NCBI RefSeq assembly: GCF_038096165.1
Contig: NZ_CP151076.1
Span: 4,337,501 to 4,401,500 of the forward strand
Direction of reading: 5' to 3'
DNA: 64,000 nt
From: Pseudomonas sp. G.S.17
GTDB lineage: Bacteria; Pseudomonadota; Gammaproteobacteria; Pseudomonadales; Pseudomonadaceae
Under the pieces are notes generated by a model that saw nothing but the letters and a program-made list of their open reading frames with translations, had not been told where the DNA came from and did not search any database. Below, one piece after another: positions 28,236 through 39,304 of this stretch (the first letter of the stretch is position 1; every line of letters starts with the position of its first letter). The position numbers and the translations under genes were made by a program.

Positions 28236-29015
28236 TCACTCCACATAAACCATTTTGCGGGTCATGCCGCCGTCGACCACGAACTCCTGCCCGGTAATGA
28301 AACCGGCATTGCGCGACAGCAGCCAGGCAACCATCGCTGCCACGTCCTCCACGTTCCCTACCCTGCCCGCCGGATGCTGCGCATGATCGGCGTCAGACAA
28401 CGGCTCAGCGCGCCTCACAGACGGGTCGCGAACATCGATCCAGCCGGGGCTCACCGCATTGACCCTGATTTCAGGGCCAAGGCTGATCGCCAGGGCGTGA
28501 GTCAACGCCAGCAAACCGCCCTTGCTGGCCGCGTAAGCTTCCGTATCGGGTTCTGATTGACGAGCGCGCGTCGAGGTCAGGTTGACGATACTGCCGCAGT
28601 GAGCGCGCAGGTACGGCGCACAGTGCTTGGCCAGCAGCATCGGACCATTGAGGTTGACGGCCAGCACACGATTCCAGTGGGCAAGGCTCAAGCTTTCGAG
28701 AGTGGAGTTGCGCGGATCAGCCACCGCAGCGTTGCACACCAGTGCATCCAGGCGCCCGAAGCGTCCGATCACCTCGGCAACACCCGCCGAGACCTGTTCT
28801 TCGCTGGCCACATCCATGCCAACGAACAACGCGTTCTCGCCGAGCACTTCGGTCACCCGCAAGCCACGGGGACGATCAATGTCGGCGAGCACGACCTGCC
28901 AGCCCTCGGTAATCAGCCAGGCAGCGATGCCCAGGCCAATCCCGCGTGCCGCACCGGTGACCAAGGCCACCCGGCCATTGCTGGAGCTGGCGGCCTCCAC
29001 CACCCAATCGCTCAC
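28236..29015 (-). CDS. SDR family oxidoreductase
   Basis: A 259-residue Rossmann-fold dehydrogenase. The cofactor glycine motif is [13 protein letters not shown] (TGxxxGxG), followed by NAAV, and the catalytic YxxxK appears as YAASKGG with an upstream Ser (NLTSTRAR). The C-terminal [12 protein letters not shown] is usual for classical SDRs of the FabG type. It starts with GTG at 29015, which overlaps the metZ TGA, so it is coupled to metZ. The substrate is not known. Confidence 0.9.
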   Translation of the reverse strand: MSDWVVEAASSSNGRVALVTGAARGIGLGIAAWLITEGWQVVLADIDRPRGLRVTEVLGENALFVGMDVASEEQVSAGVAEVIGRFGRLDALVCNAAVADPRNSTLESLSLAHWNRVLAVNLNGPMLLAKHCAPYLRAHCGSIVNLTSTRARQSEPDTEAYAASKGGLLALTHALAISLGPEIRVNAVSPGWIDVRDPSVRRAEPLSDADHAQHPAGRVGNVEDVAAMVAWLLSRNAGFITGQEFVVDGGMTRKMVYVE

Positions 29016-30223
29016 AATGCCGCCAGACCACGCACGAGATCAGCTTTGAGGTCAGCAACATCTTCCAGACCGACCGCGACGCGAATCAGGCTGTCACGAA
29101 TGCCCGCCGCTTCCCGTTCCTGAGGCGCCAGACGCCCATGAGACGTGGTGCTCGGGTGAGTGATGGTGGTTTTGCTGTCACCCAGGTTCGCCGTGATGGA
29201 GATCAGGCGAGTTGCGTCGATGAACCGCCATGCGCCGTCCTTGCCGCCTTTGACTTCAAAACTGACCACTGCACCAAAGCCTTTCTGCTGACGTTGAGCC
29301 AGAGCATGCTGTGGATGGCTCTTGAGACCGGCGTAATGCACCTTCTCGATACCGTCCTGCTGTTCCAGCCATTCGGCCAACTCAAGAGCACTGGCGCAAT
29401 GAGCGCGCATGCGCAGGTTCAGGGTTTCAAGGCCCTTGAGGAAAATCCAGGCATTGAAGGGGCTCAGGGTCGGACCGGCCGTACGCAGGAAACCCACAAC
29501 TTCCTTCATCTGCTCGCTGCGTCCGGCAACCACGCCGCCCATGCAACGACCCTGGCCGTCGATGAACTTGGTGGCCGAATGCACAACCACGTCAGCACCC
29601 AGCAGCAACGGTTGTTGCAGCGCCGGCGTACAGAAGCAGTTATCCACCACCAGCATCGCGCCCTTGGCGTGGGCGATCTCGGCCAGAGCCGCGATATCCA
29701 CCAATTCAGCCAGTGGATTGGACGGTGATTCAACGAACAGCAGCCTGGTGTTCGACTTGATCGCCGCATCCCAGCCGGCCAGTTCAGCCAGCGGCACGTA
29801 GTCGACTTCAACACCAAAGCGCTTGAAGTACTTCTCGAACAGGCTGATGGTCGAACCGAACACGCTACGCGACACCAGTACATGGTCGCCCGCGCTGCAC
29901 AGACTCATGACCGTGGCCAGAATTGCCGCCATGCCCGTCGCAGTGGCGACTGCCTGCTCTGCACCTTCCAGCGCGGCGATGCGCTCTTCGAAGGAGCGCA
30001 CGGTCGGGTTGGTGTAGCGCGAGTAAACGTTGCCCGGCACTTCACCGGCGAAACGCGCGGCCGCGTCGGCGGCCGTGCGGAACACATAACTGGAGGTGAA
30101 GAACATCGGGTCGCCGTGCTCGCCTTCCGGCGTGCGGTGTTGACCTGCCCGTACGGCGAGGGTGTCAAAACCCACGCCTTCAAGATCGCTGTCCAGCCGA
30201 CCGGCATCCCATTCCTGAGTCAT
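29012..30223 (-). CDS. metZ: O-succinylhomoserine sulfhydrylase
   Basis: A 403-residue Cys/Met-metabolism PLP enzyme. It makes homocysteine directly from O-succinylhomoserine and sulfide, the Pseudomonas route of methionine synthesis. The substrate-side [17 protein letters not shown] and the PLP lysine in [18 protein letters not shown] are visible. Its place just downstream of purF is the usual one in Pseudomonas, and 19 bases separate them. Confidence 0.94.
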   Translation of the reverse strand: MTQEWDAGRLDSDLEGVGFDTLAVRAGQHRTPEGEHGDPMFFTSSYVFRTAADAAARFAGEVPGNVYSRYTNPTVRSFEERIAALEGAEQAVATATGMAAILATVMSLCSAGDHVLVSRSVFGSTISLFEKYFKRFGVEVDYVPLAELAGWDAAIKSNTRLLFVESPSNPLAELVDIAALAEIAHAKGAMLVVDNCFCTPALQQPLLLGADVVVHSATKFIDGQGRCMGGVVAGRSEQMKEVVGFLRTAGPTLSPFNAWIFLKGLETLNLRMRAHCASALELAEWLEQQDGIEKVHYAGLKSHPQHALAQRQQKGFGAVVSFEVKGGKDGAWRFIDATRLISITANLGDSKTTITHPSTTSHGRLAPQEREAAGIRDSLIRVAVGLEDVADLKADLVRGLAAL

Positions 30224-30242
30224 GCCGCGCCCTCCCTGATGA

Positions 30243-31751
<1,509 letters not shown>

Positions 31752-31763
31752 GCGACACAACCC

Positions 31764-32351
31764 CTACTTAGTGGAACTGGATTTACCGAGCACTTCCTGC
31801 GGCATTGTAGGCGGCAGAAGGTGATCCTTGAACGGCAGATCAGCAGGTACGCTGATGCCGCTGGCGAGCCACTTGCTGGACATCCCGAGAATCAGGTTTT
31901 TCGACCAGTCAGCGACCATGAGAAATTGTGGCAACAATCTGGACTGCTGCCACCATTGATCCTGTTGCACCGGCCCCAGGCTCAACAGCCCGACCGCCAC
32001 TACGACAAGCAAGCCCCCGCGCGCCGCGCCGAAGACCATGCCGAGAAAACGATCGGTCCCGGAAAGCCCGGTGACTCGAATCAGTTCTCCGATAAGAAAG
32101 TTGATCATTGCGCCGACCAGCAAGGTGGCGACAAACAGAATAGTACAGGCTGCGATCACCCTGAACGAGGGCGTCTCGATATAACTGACCAGATACTGCG
32201 AAAGCCCCGCACCGAACATCCAGGCAACGACGCCTGCAATGATCCAGGTCACCAGCGACAGGGCTTCCTTGACGAAGCCGCGCTTGAGACTGATCAGAGC
32301 AGAAATGACGACAATCCCGAGGATCGCCCAGTCGACCGGGGTAAATGGCAC
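31764..32351 (-). CDS. cvpA: Colicin V production protein homologue
   Basis: A 195-residue inner-membrane protein with four predicted TM helices (VDWAILGIVVISALISLKRG, ALSLVTWIIAGVVAWMFG, VIAACTILFVATLLVGAMI, AARGGLLVVVAVGLLSLG). The CvpA family affects envelope integrity and colicin V export in E. coli. It starts with GTG at 32351 and precedes purF. Confidence 0.93.
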   Translation of the reverse strand: MPFTPVDWAILGIVVISALISLKRGFVKEALSLVTWIIAGVVAWMFGAGLSQYLVSYIETPSFRVIAACTILFVATLLVGAMINFLIGELIRVTGLSGTDRFLGMVFGAARGGLLVVVAVGLLSLGPVQQDQWWQQSRLLPQFLMVADWSKNLILGMSSKWLASGISVPADLPFKDHLLPPTMPQEVLGKSSSTK

Positions 32352-32399
32352 GTTTGAGCCTGCGAACAGATAAGGCGGCGCATTTTAGCAGAGCGCCAG

Positions 32400-32428
32400 C
32401 CTGCCGGTAAGCGGGGATTACCGGCAGG
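32400..32428. other. Strong hairpin between dedD and cvpA
   Basis: CCTGCCGGTAA at 32400-32410 pairs perfectly with TTACCGGCAGG at 32418-32428, loop of 7, without a T run on either strand. It lies in the 99-base gap between dedD stop and cvpA start and may protect mRNA ends or attenuate expression within the block. Confidence 0.7.
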
Positions 32429-32450
32429 CCTCACATTCGCTGAAAAAGCC

Positions 32451-33125
32451 TCAGCCGCGTTCGGGCTGGAAGCGTACGACGATGCCCTTGAGTTTCTGCT
32501 GTTTGTCGAGCTGGTCGCGCAGCCGATCGGCTTCGGCGCGCTCGATCAGCGGACCGACAAACACTCGATTCACACCGTCGGCGCTACGGATATACGCGTT
32601 ATAGCCCTGGGTACGCAGGGTTTTCTGCAGATTGTCGGCATTGGCCCGATTCGACAGGCTCGCCAGTTGCACCGACCAGCTGACCGACAGGCCATTGGCA
32701 TCGACGCCGCCAGGCGTGGCCGGTTTGGTCGCGGCTTGAGCTGGCGCTGCTGCCGGGGCGGCTGGCGCCGGAGCTGGTGCGGCGGGCTTGGGTGCCGGCT
32801 TGGCAACAGGCGCAGCTGGCGCAGGAACTGGCTTGGCAGCGGGCGGCGCAGGCGCGATTGGCGCCGATGGAGCCTGGGCAATCTGGCCAATTTCGTCGTC
32901 GCCCGGTACTGGCTCCTGAGGCAGGGCCTGAGGTTCGGGAACCGGAACCGGCTCAATCCGCACCTGAGGCGTCGGTGGTGTCTGCGGAGCAGCCGGCGCG
33001 TCGACCAATACCCGATGCGACTCGTCCTGTCGCGTGAACAGCATTGGCAGGAAGATCACCGCCACGGCAATAAGCACCAGTGCGCCGACCATTCGCTGTT
33101 TGAATACGTTATCCAGCAGTGCCAT
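32451..33125 (-). CDS. dedD: SPOR domain protein, DedD-like
   Basis: 224 residues: one TM helix at about 12-30 (MVGALVLIAVAVIFLPMLF), a long Pro/Ala-rich periplasmic linker (about 50-140), and a C-terminal SPOR domain (SVQLASLSNRANADNLQKTL, VFVGPLIERAEADRLRDQL) that binds denuded septal peptidoglycan. It is recruited to the division site in related bacteria. Its start overlaps folC by 17 bases. Confidence 0.92.
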   Translation of the reverse strand: MALLDNVFKQRMVGALVLIAVAVIFLPMLFTRQDESHRVLVDAPAAPQTPPTPQVRIEPVPVPEPQALPQEPVPGDDEIGQIAQAPSAPIAPAPPAAKPVPAPAAPVAKPAPKPAAPAPAPAAPAAAPAQAATKPATPGGVDANGLSVSWSVQLASLSNRANADNLQKTLRTQGYNAYIRSADGVNRVFVGPLIERAEADRLRDQLDKQQKLKGIVVRFQPERG

Positions 33126-34416
33126 TTGCAGCTTCCTCTTTGGCGTGCCGGGTCAACCATTCCAGGGCCTCGGCAACACAGTAAAAAGACCCGAACAGCA
33201 ATATTTCATCATCGGCCGTGGCGTGCGCGCACTGAGCTTCCAGCGCCAACGCAACACTCTGATAGGACGTCACTTTTGCGCCAAGGTTCTGTAGCGCAAG
33301 CTGAAGATCGGACGCCGGGCGACTGCGAGAGGTCGGCAATGGCGCAACAGCCCATTCGGCGATACTGCCCACCAGCTCGGCAACCACACCTTCAAGCTCC
33401 TTGTCGGCCAGCAAACCGAACACCGCAAGGCGCTTGCCAACGACCGGACGCTGCGCCATGCGACGGGCGAGAAACTGTGCAGCGTGGGGGTTATGGCCCA
33501 CATCCAGCAATAAATGCAGGTGCTTGCCATGCCACTTGAACGAACGACGATCCAGGCGACCGATAATCCGCGTGCCGAGCAATGCCGAGCGAATCACCTC
33601 AGGTTGCCAGGCAATATCCAGCAACAAATAGGCCTGCAACGCGAGTGCGGCGTTCTCCATGGGCAAATCGAGCAGTGGCAGGTCGCGTAATTCAACCAAC
33701 TCCCCTGCCCCGTTGCGCCCCAGCCAGTTCCAGTTGTGGTCGGTGACCGACAGATCGAACTCGCGACCGCGCAACCACAGCGGGCAATTGAGTGCCGCAG
33801 CCTGGGCTAGCAACGGCGCCGGAGGGTCCAGATCGCCACAGAGCGCGGGACGACCATCGCGGAAAATGCCCGCCTTTTCGAAGGCGACAGATTCACGACT
33901 GTCGCCCAGCCAGTCGGCATGGTCGATGCCGATGCTGGTCACCAGCGCCAGATCCGCATCGATCAGATTGACCGCATCCAGCCGACCGCCGAGACCGACT
34001 TCAAGCACGGCAACATCCAGTGCGGCCTGCTCGAACAGCCAGAAAGCCGCCAGGGTGCCCATCTCGAAATACGTCAGCGTGACATCGCCCCGCGCAGCCT
34101 CGACAGCGGCAAAGGCATCGCACAGTTCCACGTCAGTGGCTTCGACGCCCTGCACCTGCACCCGCTCGTTGTAACGCAACAGGTGCGGTGAGCTGTAGAC
34201 GCCGACTTTCAAGCCTTGCGCCTGCAGCAATGCCGCGAGGAAAGCGCAGGTCGAACCCTTGCCGTTGGTCCCGGTGACAGTAATCACCTTGGGCGCAGGA
34301 CGGGTCAGACCCAGTTGCCGGGCAACCTGTTGCGAACGCTCCAGCCCCATATCAATGGCCGAAGGGTGCAACTGCTCCAGATAGGCGAGCCAGTCGCCCA
34401 GCGATCCTGGGGTCAT
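33109..34416 (-). CDS. folC: Bifunctional folylpolyglutamate / dihydrofolate synthase
   Basis: A 435-residue Mur-ligase-like enzyme that adds glutamate to folates. The ATP loop is [18 protein letters not shown], with [15 protein letters not shown] and [15 protein letters not shown] at 34416 overlaps the accD TGA (ATGA), and its 3' end overlaps dedD, so accD-folC-dedD are translated as a coupled set. Confidence 0.96.
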   Translation of the reverse strand: MTPGSLGDWLAYLEQLHPSAIDMGLERSQQVARQLGLTRPAPKVITVTGTNGKGSTCAFLAALLQAQGLKVGVYSSPHLLRYNERVQVQGVEATDVELCDAFAAVEAARGDVTLTYFEMGTLAAFWLFEQAALDVAVLEVGLGGRLDAVNLIDADLALVTSIGIDHADWLGDSRESVAFEKAGIFRDGRPALCGDLDPPAPLLAQAAALNCPLWLRGREFDLSVTDHNWNWLGRNGAGELVELRDLPLLDLPMENAALALQAYLLLDIAWQPEVIRSALLGTRIIGRLDRRSFKWHGKHLHLLLDVGHNPHAAQFLARRMAQRPVVGKRLAVFGLLADKELEGVVAELVGSIAEWAVAPLPTSRSRPASDLQLALQNLGAKVTSYQSVALALEAQCAHATADDEILLFGSFYCVAEALEWLTRHAKEEAANGTAG

Positions 34417-35333
34417 ACGTTCGCCGGGATCGGTGGTACAACGATAGGCTCAATTACCGGCGGGACGAATTTAGGCGTCGGCAGGTTCATGAATTGCGCG
34501 AGCAGACTGCCCAGACGCGGACGCAGCTCCTGGCGATGGACGATCAAATCGATAGCGCCGTGCTCCAGCAGGAACTCGCTGCGCTGGAAGCCTTCAGGCA
34601 GCTTCTCGCGTACGGTCTGCTCGATGACGCGAGGACCGGCGAAACCGATCAGCGCCTTGGGTTCTGCAACGATGACGTCGCCGAGCATTGCCAGACTCGC
34701 GGAAACACCGCCGTAGACCGGGTCAGTGAGTACCGAGATAAACGGCAGGCCTTCTTCACGAAGACGGGCCAGCACAGCCGACGTCTTGGCCATCTGCATC
34801 AGGGAAATCAGGGCTTCCTGCATGCGCGCGCCGCCGGAGGCCGCGAAGCAGATCATCGGACAACGTTTTTCCAGCGCGTAGTTGGCGGCCTGTACGAAAC
34901 GCTCGCCAACGATAGCCCCCATCGAACCACCCATGAAGGAGAACTCGAATGCGCAAGCGACCACTGGCATGCCCAGCAAGGACCCGCTCATGGAAATCAG
35001 CGCATCCTTTTCACCGGTCTGCTTCTGCGCGCCGGTGAGACGATCCTTGTATTTCTTGCTGTCGCGAAACTTCAGGCGATCCACTGGCTCCAGATCAGCG
35101 CCGATTTCGGCACGGCCATCGGTATCCAGAAAGATGTTCAGACGTGCCCGGGCGCCAATACGCATGTGGTGGTTGCACTTGGGGCAGACGTCCAGGGTCT
35201 TTTCCAGTTCCGGACGATAAAGCACCGCTTCGCAAGAAGGGCACTTATGCCAAAGACCTTCGGGAACCGAGCTTTTCTTGACCTCGGAACGCATGATCGA
35301 AGGGATCAGCTTGTCTACCAACCAGTTGCTCAT
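34413..35333 (-). CDS. accD: Acetyl-CoA carboxylase, carboxyltransferase subunit beta
   Basis: 306 residues. An N-terminal zinc ribbon ([20 protein letters not shown] ... C) precedes the crotonase-like transferase domain ([36 protein letters not shown]). With AccA it moves carboxyl from biotin to acetyl-CoA for fatty-acid synthesis. ATG at 35333 follows GGAG. The C-terminal tail ([18 protein letters not shown]) is a Pro-rich extension. Confidence 0.97.
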   Translation of the reverse strand: MSNWLVDKLIPSIMRSEVKKSSVPEGLWHKCPSCEAVLYRPELEKTLDVCPKCNHHMRIGARARLNIFLDTDGRAEIGADLEPVDRLKFRDSKKYKDRLTGAQKQTGEKDALISMSGSLLGMPVVACAFEFSFMGGSMGAIVGERFVQAANYALEKRCPMICFAASGGARMQEALISLMQMAKTSAVLARLREEGLPFISVLTDPVYGGVSASLAMLGDVIVAEPKALIGFAGPRVIEQTVREKLPEGFQRSEFLLEHGAIDLIVHRQELRPRLGSLLAQFMNLPTPKFVPPVIEPIVVPPIPANV

Positions 35334-35363
35334 GCTTTATTTCTCCAGTACCGGTGGCTCGAA

Positions 35364-35385
35364 CGCAGACGAATCGACGTCTGCG
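35364..35385 (-). other. Hairpin in the accD 5' region
   Basis: CGCAGACG at 35364-35371 pairs with CGTCTGCG at 35378-35385. It lies 31-52 bases before the accD start. The rest of the 276-base gap to trpF shows no clear promoter. Confidence 0.55.
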
Positions 35386-35609
35386 CATGCCCTTGAGCTA
35401 AATTCTTGGATGATCTGACAACACGGCGTCAGCGGTCGGCAATTGGCCTGACCTGCATGACAACAACGTCGTCAATCGTGGAACTGCAACAGCTTTTGCG
35501 CGGCATACCGACACCTGCGCACTCTTGAATTCGACCTGTGCGTCAATCGCGCAGCCAGGGTTATGGACGGCGGACAATCAATAGCCGTCACATCTATAGC
35601 GGCTGGCTA

Positions 35610-36230
35610 TCAAGCGCCATGCACCGCACTCATGAATGCGCGGATCTTGTCATGGTCCTTGATGCCTCCACTTTTTTCGACACCGCCACTGACATCCACC
35701 GCATAGGGACGGACCTGGGCGATGGCCTGCGCCACATTGGCGGACGTCAGGCCACCCGCCAGAATAATCGGTTTACTCAAACCGCTCGGGATCAAGGCCC
35801 AGTCAAAGGTTTCGCCGGTACCGCCAGGAACGCCGGCGACATAGGTGTCCAGCAAAATACCGCTGGCTCCGGAATATGCCCGGCAACTGGCGGCAATATC
35901 GTCACCGGCCTGAACCCGCAACGCCTTGATGTAAGGACGATGGTAGCCTTCACATTGCTCTGGCGTTTCGTCGCCATGAAACTGCAACAGATCCAGCGGC
36001 ACGGCGTCCAGCGTCTCGTTGAGTTCGCAGGCACTGGCATTGACGAAAAGCCCGACGGTACTGACAAACGGCGGCAGCGCGGCAATGATCGCCCGCGCTT
36101 GCTGCACGGTCACCGCGCGCGGGCTCCTGGCATAAAACACCAGCCCGATAGCATCAGCCCCGGCTTCGACAGCAGCCAAAGCGTCTTCTATGCGGGTAAT
36201 GCCGCAGATCTTGCTGCGAACGGCTGACAT
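35610..36230 (-). CDS. trpF: Phosphoribosylanthranilate isomerase
   Basis: A 206-residue TIM-barrel enzyme of tryptophan synthesis. The active-site Cys is in [12 protein letters not shown], the phosphate site is [11 protein letters not shown] and [12 protein letters not shown], and [13 protein letters not shown] is conserved. It is separate from the other trp genes, as is usual in Pseudomonas, and lies between accD and truA. Confidence 0.96.
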   Translation of the reverse strand: MSAVRSKICGITRIEDALAAVEAGADAIGLVFYARSPRAVTVQQARAIIAALPPFVSTVGLFVNASACELNETLDAVPLDLLQFHGDETPEQCEGYHRPYIKALRVQAGDDIAASCRAYSGASGILLDTYVAGVPGGTGETFDWALIPSGLSKPIILAGGLTSANVAQAIAQVRPYAVDVSGGVEKSGGIKDHDKIRAFMSAVHGA

Positions 36231-36289
36231 GTAGAGAACCCCAAGCCTTTCTGTAAAGTCCGGGATGGTAGCAAATGCTTTTCCGGACG

Positions 36290-37144
36290 TCAGCCGTCAA
36301 GTTCCGAGAAGCCTGTCAGAAAGTGCGGCCCGACGTAGCGTTCCGGCAATGGAAACTCGTCGCGATACTCAACCTGCACCAGATACAACCCATAAGGGTG
36401 TGCCGTTACGCCGCCGGTCCTGCGCACCTTGCTCTCCAGAACATCCCGCGCCCATTCGATCGGGCGCTCGCCCGTGCCGATCGTCATCAACACGCCCGCG
36501 ATATTGCGCACCATGTGATGCAGAAAGGCATTGGCGCGCACATCAATGACAATCATCTTGCCGTGTCGCGAAACGCGCAGATGGTGCAGCTGTTTGATGG
36601 GCGACTTGGCTTGGCACTGGCCGGCGCGGAACGCGCTGAAATCATGCGTACCGACCAGATGCTGCGCGGCCTGCGCCATGCGCTCGGCATCCAGCGGGCG
36701 ATGATTCCAGGTGATTTCCTGACCCAGATGAGCCGGACGAATCTGATCGTTATAAATGACATAACGATAGCGCCGGGCGATGGCCTTGAAGCGCGCATGG
36801 AATTCCGGTGGCATCACTTTCGCCCAGGTCACGCTGACATCATGGGGCAGATTGATATTGGCACCCATGACCCAAGCTTTCATGGAACGCTCGGCCTGAG
36901 TGTCGAAATGCACGACCTGGCCGCAGGCATGCACGCCCGCGTCAGTGCGCCCGGCGCACAACAGCGACACCGGAGAGTCGGCGACTTTGGACAGCGCATT
37001 TTCCAGGGTTTCCTGAACGGTCAGCACCCCGGAAGCCTGACGCTGCCAGCCGCAATAGCGAGAGCCCTTGTACTCGACACCCAGTGCGATTCGGGAAAAA
37101 CCAGCGGCGGCCATTTCGTCTGCCGAAGTTGTGATAGTTTTCAA
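36290..37144 (-). CDS. truA: tRNA pseudouridine(38-40) synthase
   Basis: 284 residues. The catalytic Asp is in [20 protein letters not shown], with [12 protein letters not shown] and [13 protein letters not shown] also typical. The start may be ATG 37144 or ATG 37114 ([12 protein letters not shown]); neither has a strong ribosome site. A consensus TATAAT lies on the minus strand at 37180-37185, 36 bases upstream, with a poor -35. In most Pseudomonas fimV is upstream of truA; here a prophage lies there instead. Confidence 0.95.
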   Translation of the reverse strand: MKTITTSADEMAAAGFSRIALGVEYKGSRYCGWQRQASGVLTVQETLENALSKVADSPVSLLCAGRTDAGVHACGQVVHFDTQAERSMKAWVMGANINLPHDVSVTWAKVMPPEFHARFKAIARRYRYVIYNDQIRPAHLGQEITWNHRPLDAERMAQAAQHLVGTHDFSAFRAGQCQAKSPIKQLHHLRVSRHGKMIVIDVRANAFLHHMVRNIAGVLMTIGTGERPIEWARDVLESKVRRTGGVTAHPYGLYLVQVEYRDEFPLPERYVGPHFLTGFSELDG

Positions 37145-37659
37145 TGAGTTAGGCCAATATAGTTTCCGTAATGGTGCCCATTATACGGGCCTACAGGCCA
37201 AGTACCACGCGGGGTCTGTTTTTAGTTGCGGAAACGATTCGAGGGCATTTCTGCCAAGATGCAATCCGCGCCTATATATAGAAGAGAATCACGCTGCGTT
37301 TCAGACGGCGGCAGTGTCCAGCCCCATTTGGGGCCAGATCGGTTCTGCCCTCTCCAACCTGCATTGCAGGCCGGGGCTCCAAAGTTTACTGGACACCCAA
37401 TCCCCGATGGGGGCGGGCCACTCTCCCCAACGGGGGAAGTTAACTTCCTGCGGCGGAGGAAGTCTCCGGCCACCGCAGGTGGATGGACGCAATAGGAGCC
37501 GTCGACCCAACTTGCGATTCTGCGCAGGTTGACAGATCGGCAAATCAGCAGTGAAGGCTGGTTGACAGATCTCAGATTTAGCAGTGATACAAGGGCGTGC
37601 TAATTTTTCCGACCGTCAATGTAGGCGTCCTGCCGACGAACACCCAAAACATCAAAACA
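37145..37659. other. Non-coding junction between truA and the prophage, rich in hairpins
   Basis: 515 bases without a credible gene. 37145-37210 holds the probable truA promoter. From 37314 to 37482 there is a chain of short inverted repeats: GTGTCCAG 37314-37321 / CTGGACAC 37389-37396 enclosing GCCCC-attt-GGGGC and CCTGC-att-GCAGG; then CCCC-gat-GGGG (37402-37412), TCCCC-aac-GGGGA, the palindrome GAAGTTAACTTC (37436-37447), ACTTCCT/AGGAAGT (37443-37463) and CCACC-gca-GGTGG (37470-37482). The prophage attachment site is probably in this stretch, but its second copy is outside the window. Confidence 0.6.
37527..37592. repeat. Two tandem 33-bp repeats
   Basis: Units at 37527-37559 and 37560-37592 share GGTTGACAGATC at the start and AGCAGTGA at offset 21. 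They sit between the hairpin cluster and the last prophage gene. They could be integrase arm sites or operator sites. Confidence 0.65.
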
Positions 37660-38160
37660 TCACATGTGATTTACGCTCAACTTGTAAGCGGACTCGTACA
37701 GGATCACCTCATAAGGAGTCATGTATTCCCAGGCGAAGTCCTCACGCTTAGGTCCGCCAGTGCAGGCCTTGTACCGGCTCGCACCACCGACCCGGACGGC
37801 TGCATAGATCAGGTTTGCACGCACGACGTCGCAGCCGGTGACCAGTAACATTTCTCTGAGCAGCGCATCGCACTCGGCTCGGGGTAGCGCATTGGTACAG
37901 TAAAAAAGATCGTGCATCGCGCCCGGTAGCCGGGAATCAACTGAATTGAAGATCGGCTCCGCTAGCCATGGGATTGATGCAAGGTCAGTGATGAAGTAGC
38001 GAGGGCATGGATGCTGCTTTCCTGCCTTGTCGGTATAAACCGGATCGTCTAAAAGCGCCCACTCACCGACTTTGTAAGGGAGGAGCGGCGGAATGATGGA
38101 GAACTGGCCAGGACCGTTGCCGACGTATGGCAATTTACCGAGCGATCCGGCTTTGCTCAT
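37660..38160 (-). CDS. DUF1353 phage protein
   Basis: A 166-residue protein of the DUF1353 family, common near the ends of tail/lysis modules in siphoviruses. The family's conserved core is visible: YFITDLASIPW, and PGAMHDLFYC with a His-Asp pair. No experimental role is known to me. It is the last gene of the late transcript and overlaps the previous gene by four bases (ATGA). Confidence 0.75.
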   Translation of the reverse strand: MSKAGSLGKLPYVGNGPGQFSIIPPLLPYKVGEWALLDDPVYTDKAGKQHPCPRYFITDLASIPWLAEPIFNSVDSRLPGAMHDLFYCTNALPRAECDALLREMLLVTGCDVVRANLIYAAVRVGGASRYKACTGGPKREDFAWEYMTPYEVILYESAYKLSVNHM

Positions 38161-38588
38161 GCCAGAGCCCGCCGCACACCTTCGTCAATGACGGAATCCG
38201 AATAAGGAATGCTGCCGTTCTCGTGCTGGATGATCGCGCGCACCAGGCAGCCAAGAATTACCGGACTGTCCAGGTCCAGCTTCCCAGCAGGCTTGCCGGT
38301 CGCCTTGACGATGCGGCTCTCGACAGCGGCCACGTATGCAGCCGTGTCGTTCTCGTTCGACGGTGCCCAACGATTGATCAGGCCCTTCACGGTGTCCAGT
38401 CCGTACTTGGCCCGGTAGTTACGCAACAGCTTGCCCAGTGCGCGGATACCGTTCTCTGGCTTATCGAACCGGGCGAATCTGGATTCAATGAGCGGATCGA
38501 AAGGGAGTTGGCCCAGCCAATCATTGGCCTTGTTGTAGTCGATGTTTCCGGGGTTGTCATTGCGTAGTCCGCGAGAAATCGTAGGCAT
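38157..38588 (-). CDS. Lysozyme-like virion protein (structural protein P5 type)
   Basis: 143 residues starting MPTISRGLRNDNPGNIDYNK. RGLRNDNPGNI is the signature of phage proteins usually labelled structural protein P5 or muralytic virion proteins; the segment FARFDKPENGIRALGKLL is also conserved. No other endolysin is seen in the window, so this is the best candidate for the wall-degrading enzyme of the phage, but that is inference. ATG 38588 has AAGGA six bases ahead; the longer open frame upstream runs through a terminator and is rejected. Confidence 0.7.
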   Translation of the reverse strand: MPTISRGLRNDNPGNIDYNKANDWLGQLPFDPLIESRFARFDKPENGIRALGKLLRNYRAKYGLDTVKGLINRWAPSNENDTAAYVAAVESRIVKATGKPAGKLDLDSPVILGCLVRAIIQHENGSIPYSDSVIDEGVRRALA

Positions 38589-38620
38589 AGAAAGTCCTTG
38601 GCCCGCCGAATCGCGGGCAC

Positions 38621-38640
38621 AAAAAAACCGCTCAAGGCGG
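38621..38640 (-). terminator. Terminator after the DUF4376 gene
   Basis: On the minus strand CCGCCTTGAGCGG is followed by seven T. It lies between the DUF4376 gene and the lysozyme-like gene. Confidence 0.8.
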
Positions 38641-38670
38641 CCGGGATAGCTGAAATTTGTAGTCGATGGA

Positions 38671-39303
38671 TTACGTGGGCCAGCCCTCGTCGAGCATGGC
38701 GGTGGTGATAGTGCCGTCGGCAACCGCATCGAGCAGCGCAGCCTCGCGATTGAAACAAGCCTGGACGTGCGCGCGAACCATCGAAGCCACGCCGAGGATC
38801 TGCTGGCCTGTCAGCTCAACGAAGCCAGCCGAGGTTTTCCAGTGCAGCGAATACGCCGGATCGATGATCGCCTGCACCGCCGCGCCGGTAATCAGCCCTT
38901 GGCTGTCGCGTCCGGTATCGATGGGCATGCCATCAATGGTAGTTCCGGCAGTCTCGGCGGTGTAGCGGCGGGCCGCGATCTGGGTTGTCCACTGTTCGGC
39001 GATCAGCGCATCCCGCGCCGCCTTCTCTGCCGCCGTCATGTTGACCTGCTTGCGCGTGACCACTACGACCTTGCGATCAGCATCAAGCGTGAGGACTCCA
39101 GCGCCCCACTTCTTGTTGGTGCCCAGCGCTACGTCAGCGTTTTCTTCCGGCCACCATGCGGCGTCCTGCAATCCGAACTGCGGGTCTGTCCATGAGAGGT
39201 CGAGGAGTGAGGCATACCATTCAGGCATGCTTGCCGGGTCTGGCTGCGCAATGAAGTTGGGGATTGGTTCGCGAACCGGGATGTTGTTTTCTACTTTGAT
39301 CAT
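38671..39303 (-). CDS. DUF4376 phage tail-fibre-associated protein
   Basis: 210 residues. The C-terminal half is a DUF4376 domain (RRYTAETAGTTIDGMPIDTG, SLHWKTSAGFVELTGQQIL), found in tail-fibre or fibre-assembly proteins of phages. It starts at ATG 39303, one base after the Asp-box tail gene ends, so it is probably the partner of that protein. Confidence 0.72.
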   Translation of the reverse strand: MIKVENNIPVREPIPNFIAQPDPASMPEWYASLLDLSWTDPQFGLQDAAWWPEENADVALGTNKKWGAGVLTLDADRKVVVVTRKQVNMTAAEKAARDALIAEQWTTQIAARRYTAETAGTTIDGMPIDTGRDSQGLITGAAVQAIIDPAYSLHWKTSAGFVELTGQQILGVASMVRAHVQACFNREAALLDAVADGTITTAMLDEGWPT

Positions 39304-39304
39304 G

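Noticed and set aside
37314..37396. Complete insertion sequence or MITE bounded by GTGTCCAG/CTGGACAC
   Set aside because: No target-site duplication flanks the pair and no transposase is nearby; the hairpins continue beyond the right repeat.
37314..37482. Integron attC site
   Set aside because: The GTTRRRY / RYYYAAC core motifs in the needed arrangement are not found.
37527..37592. CRISPR-like repeat
   Set aside because: Only two units, adjacent without distinct spacers, and the similarity is partial. No cas genes are in the window.
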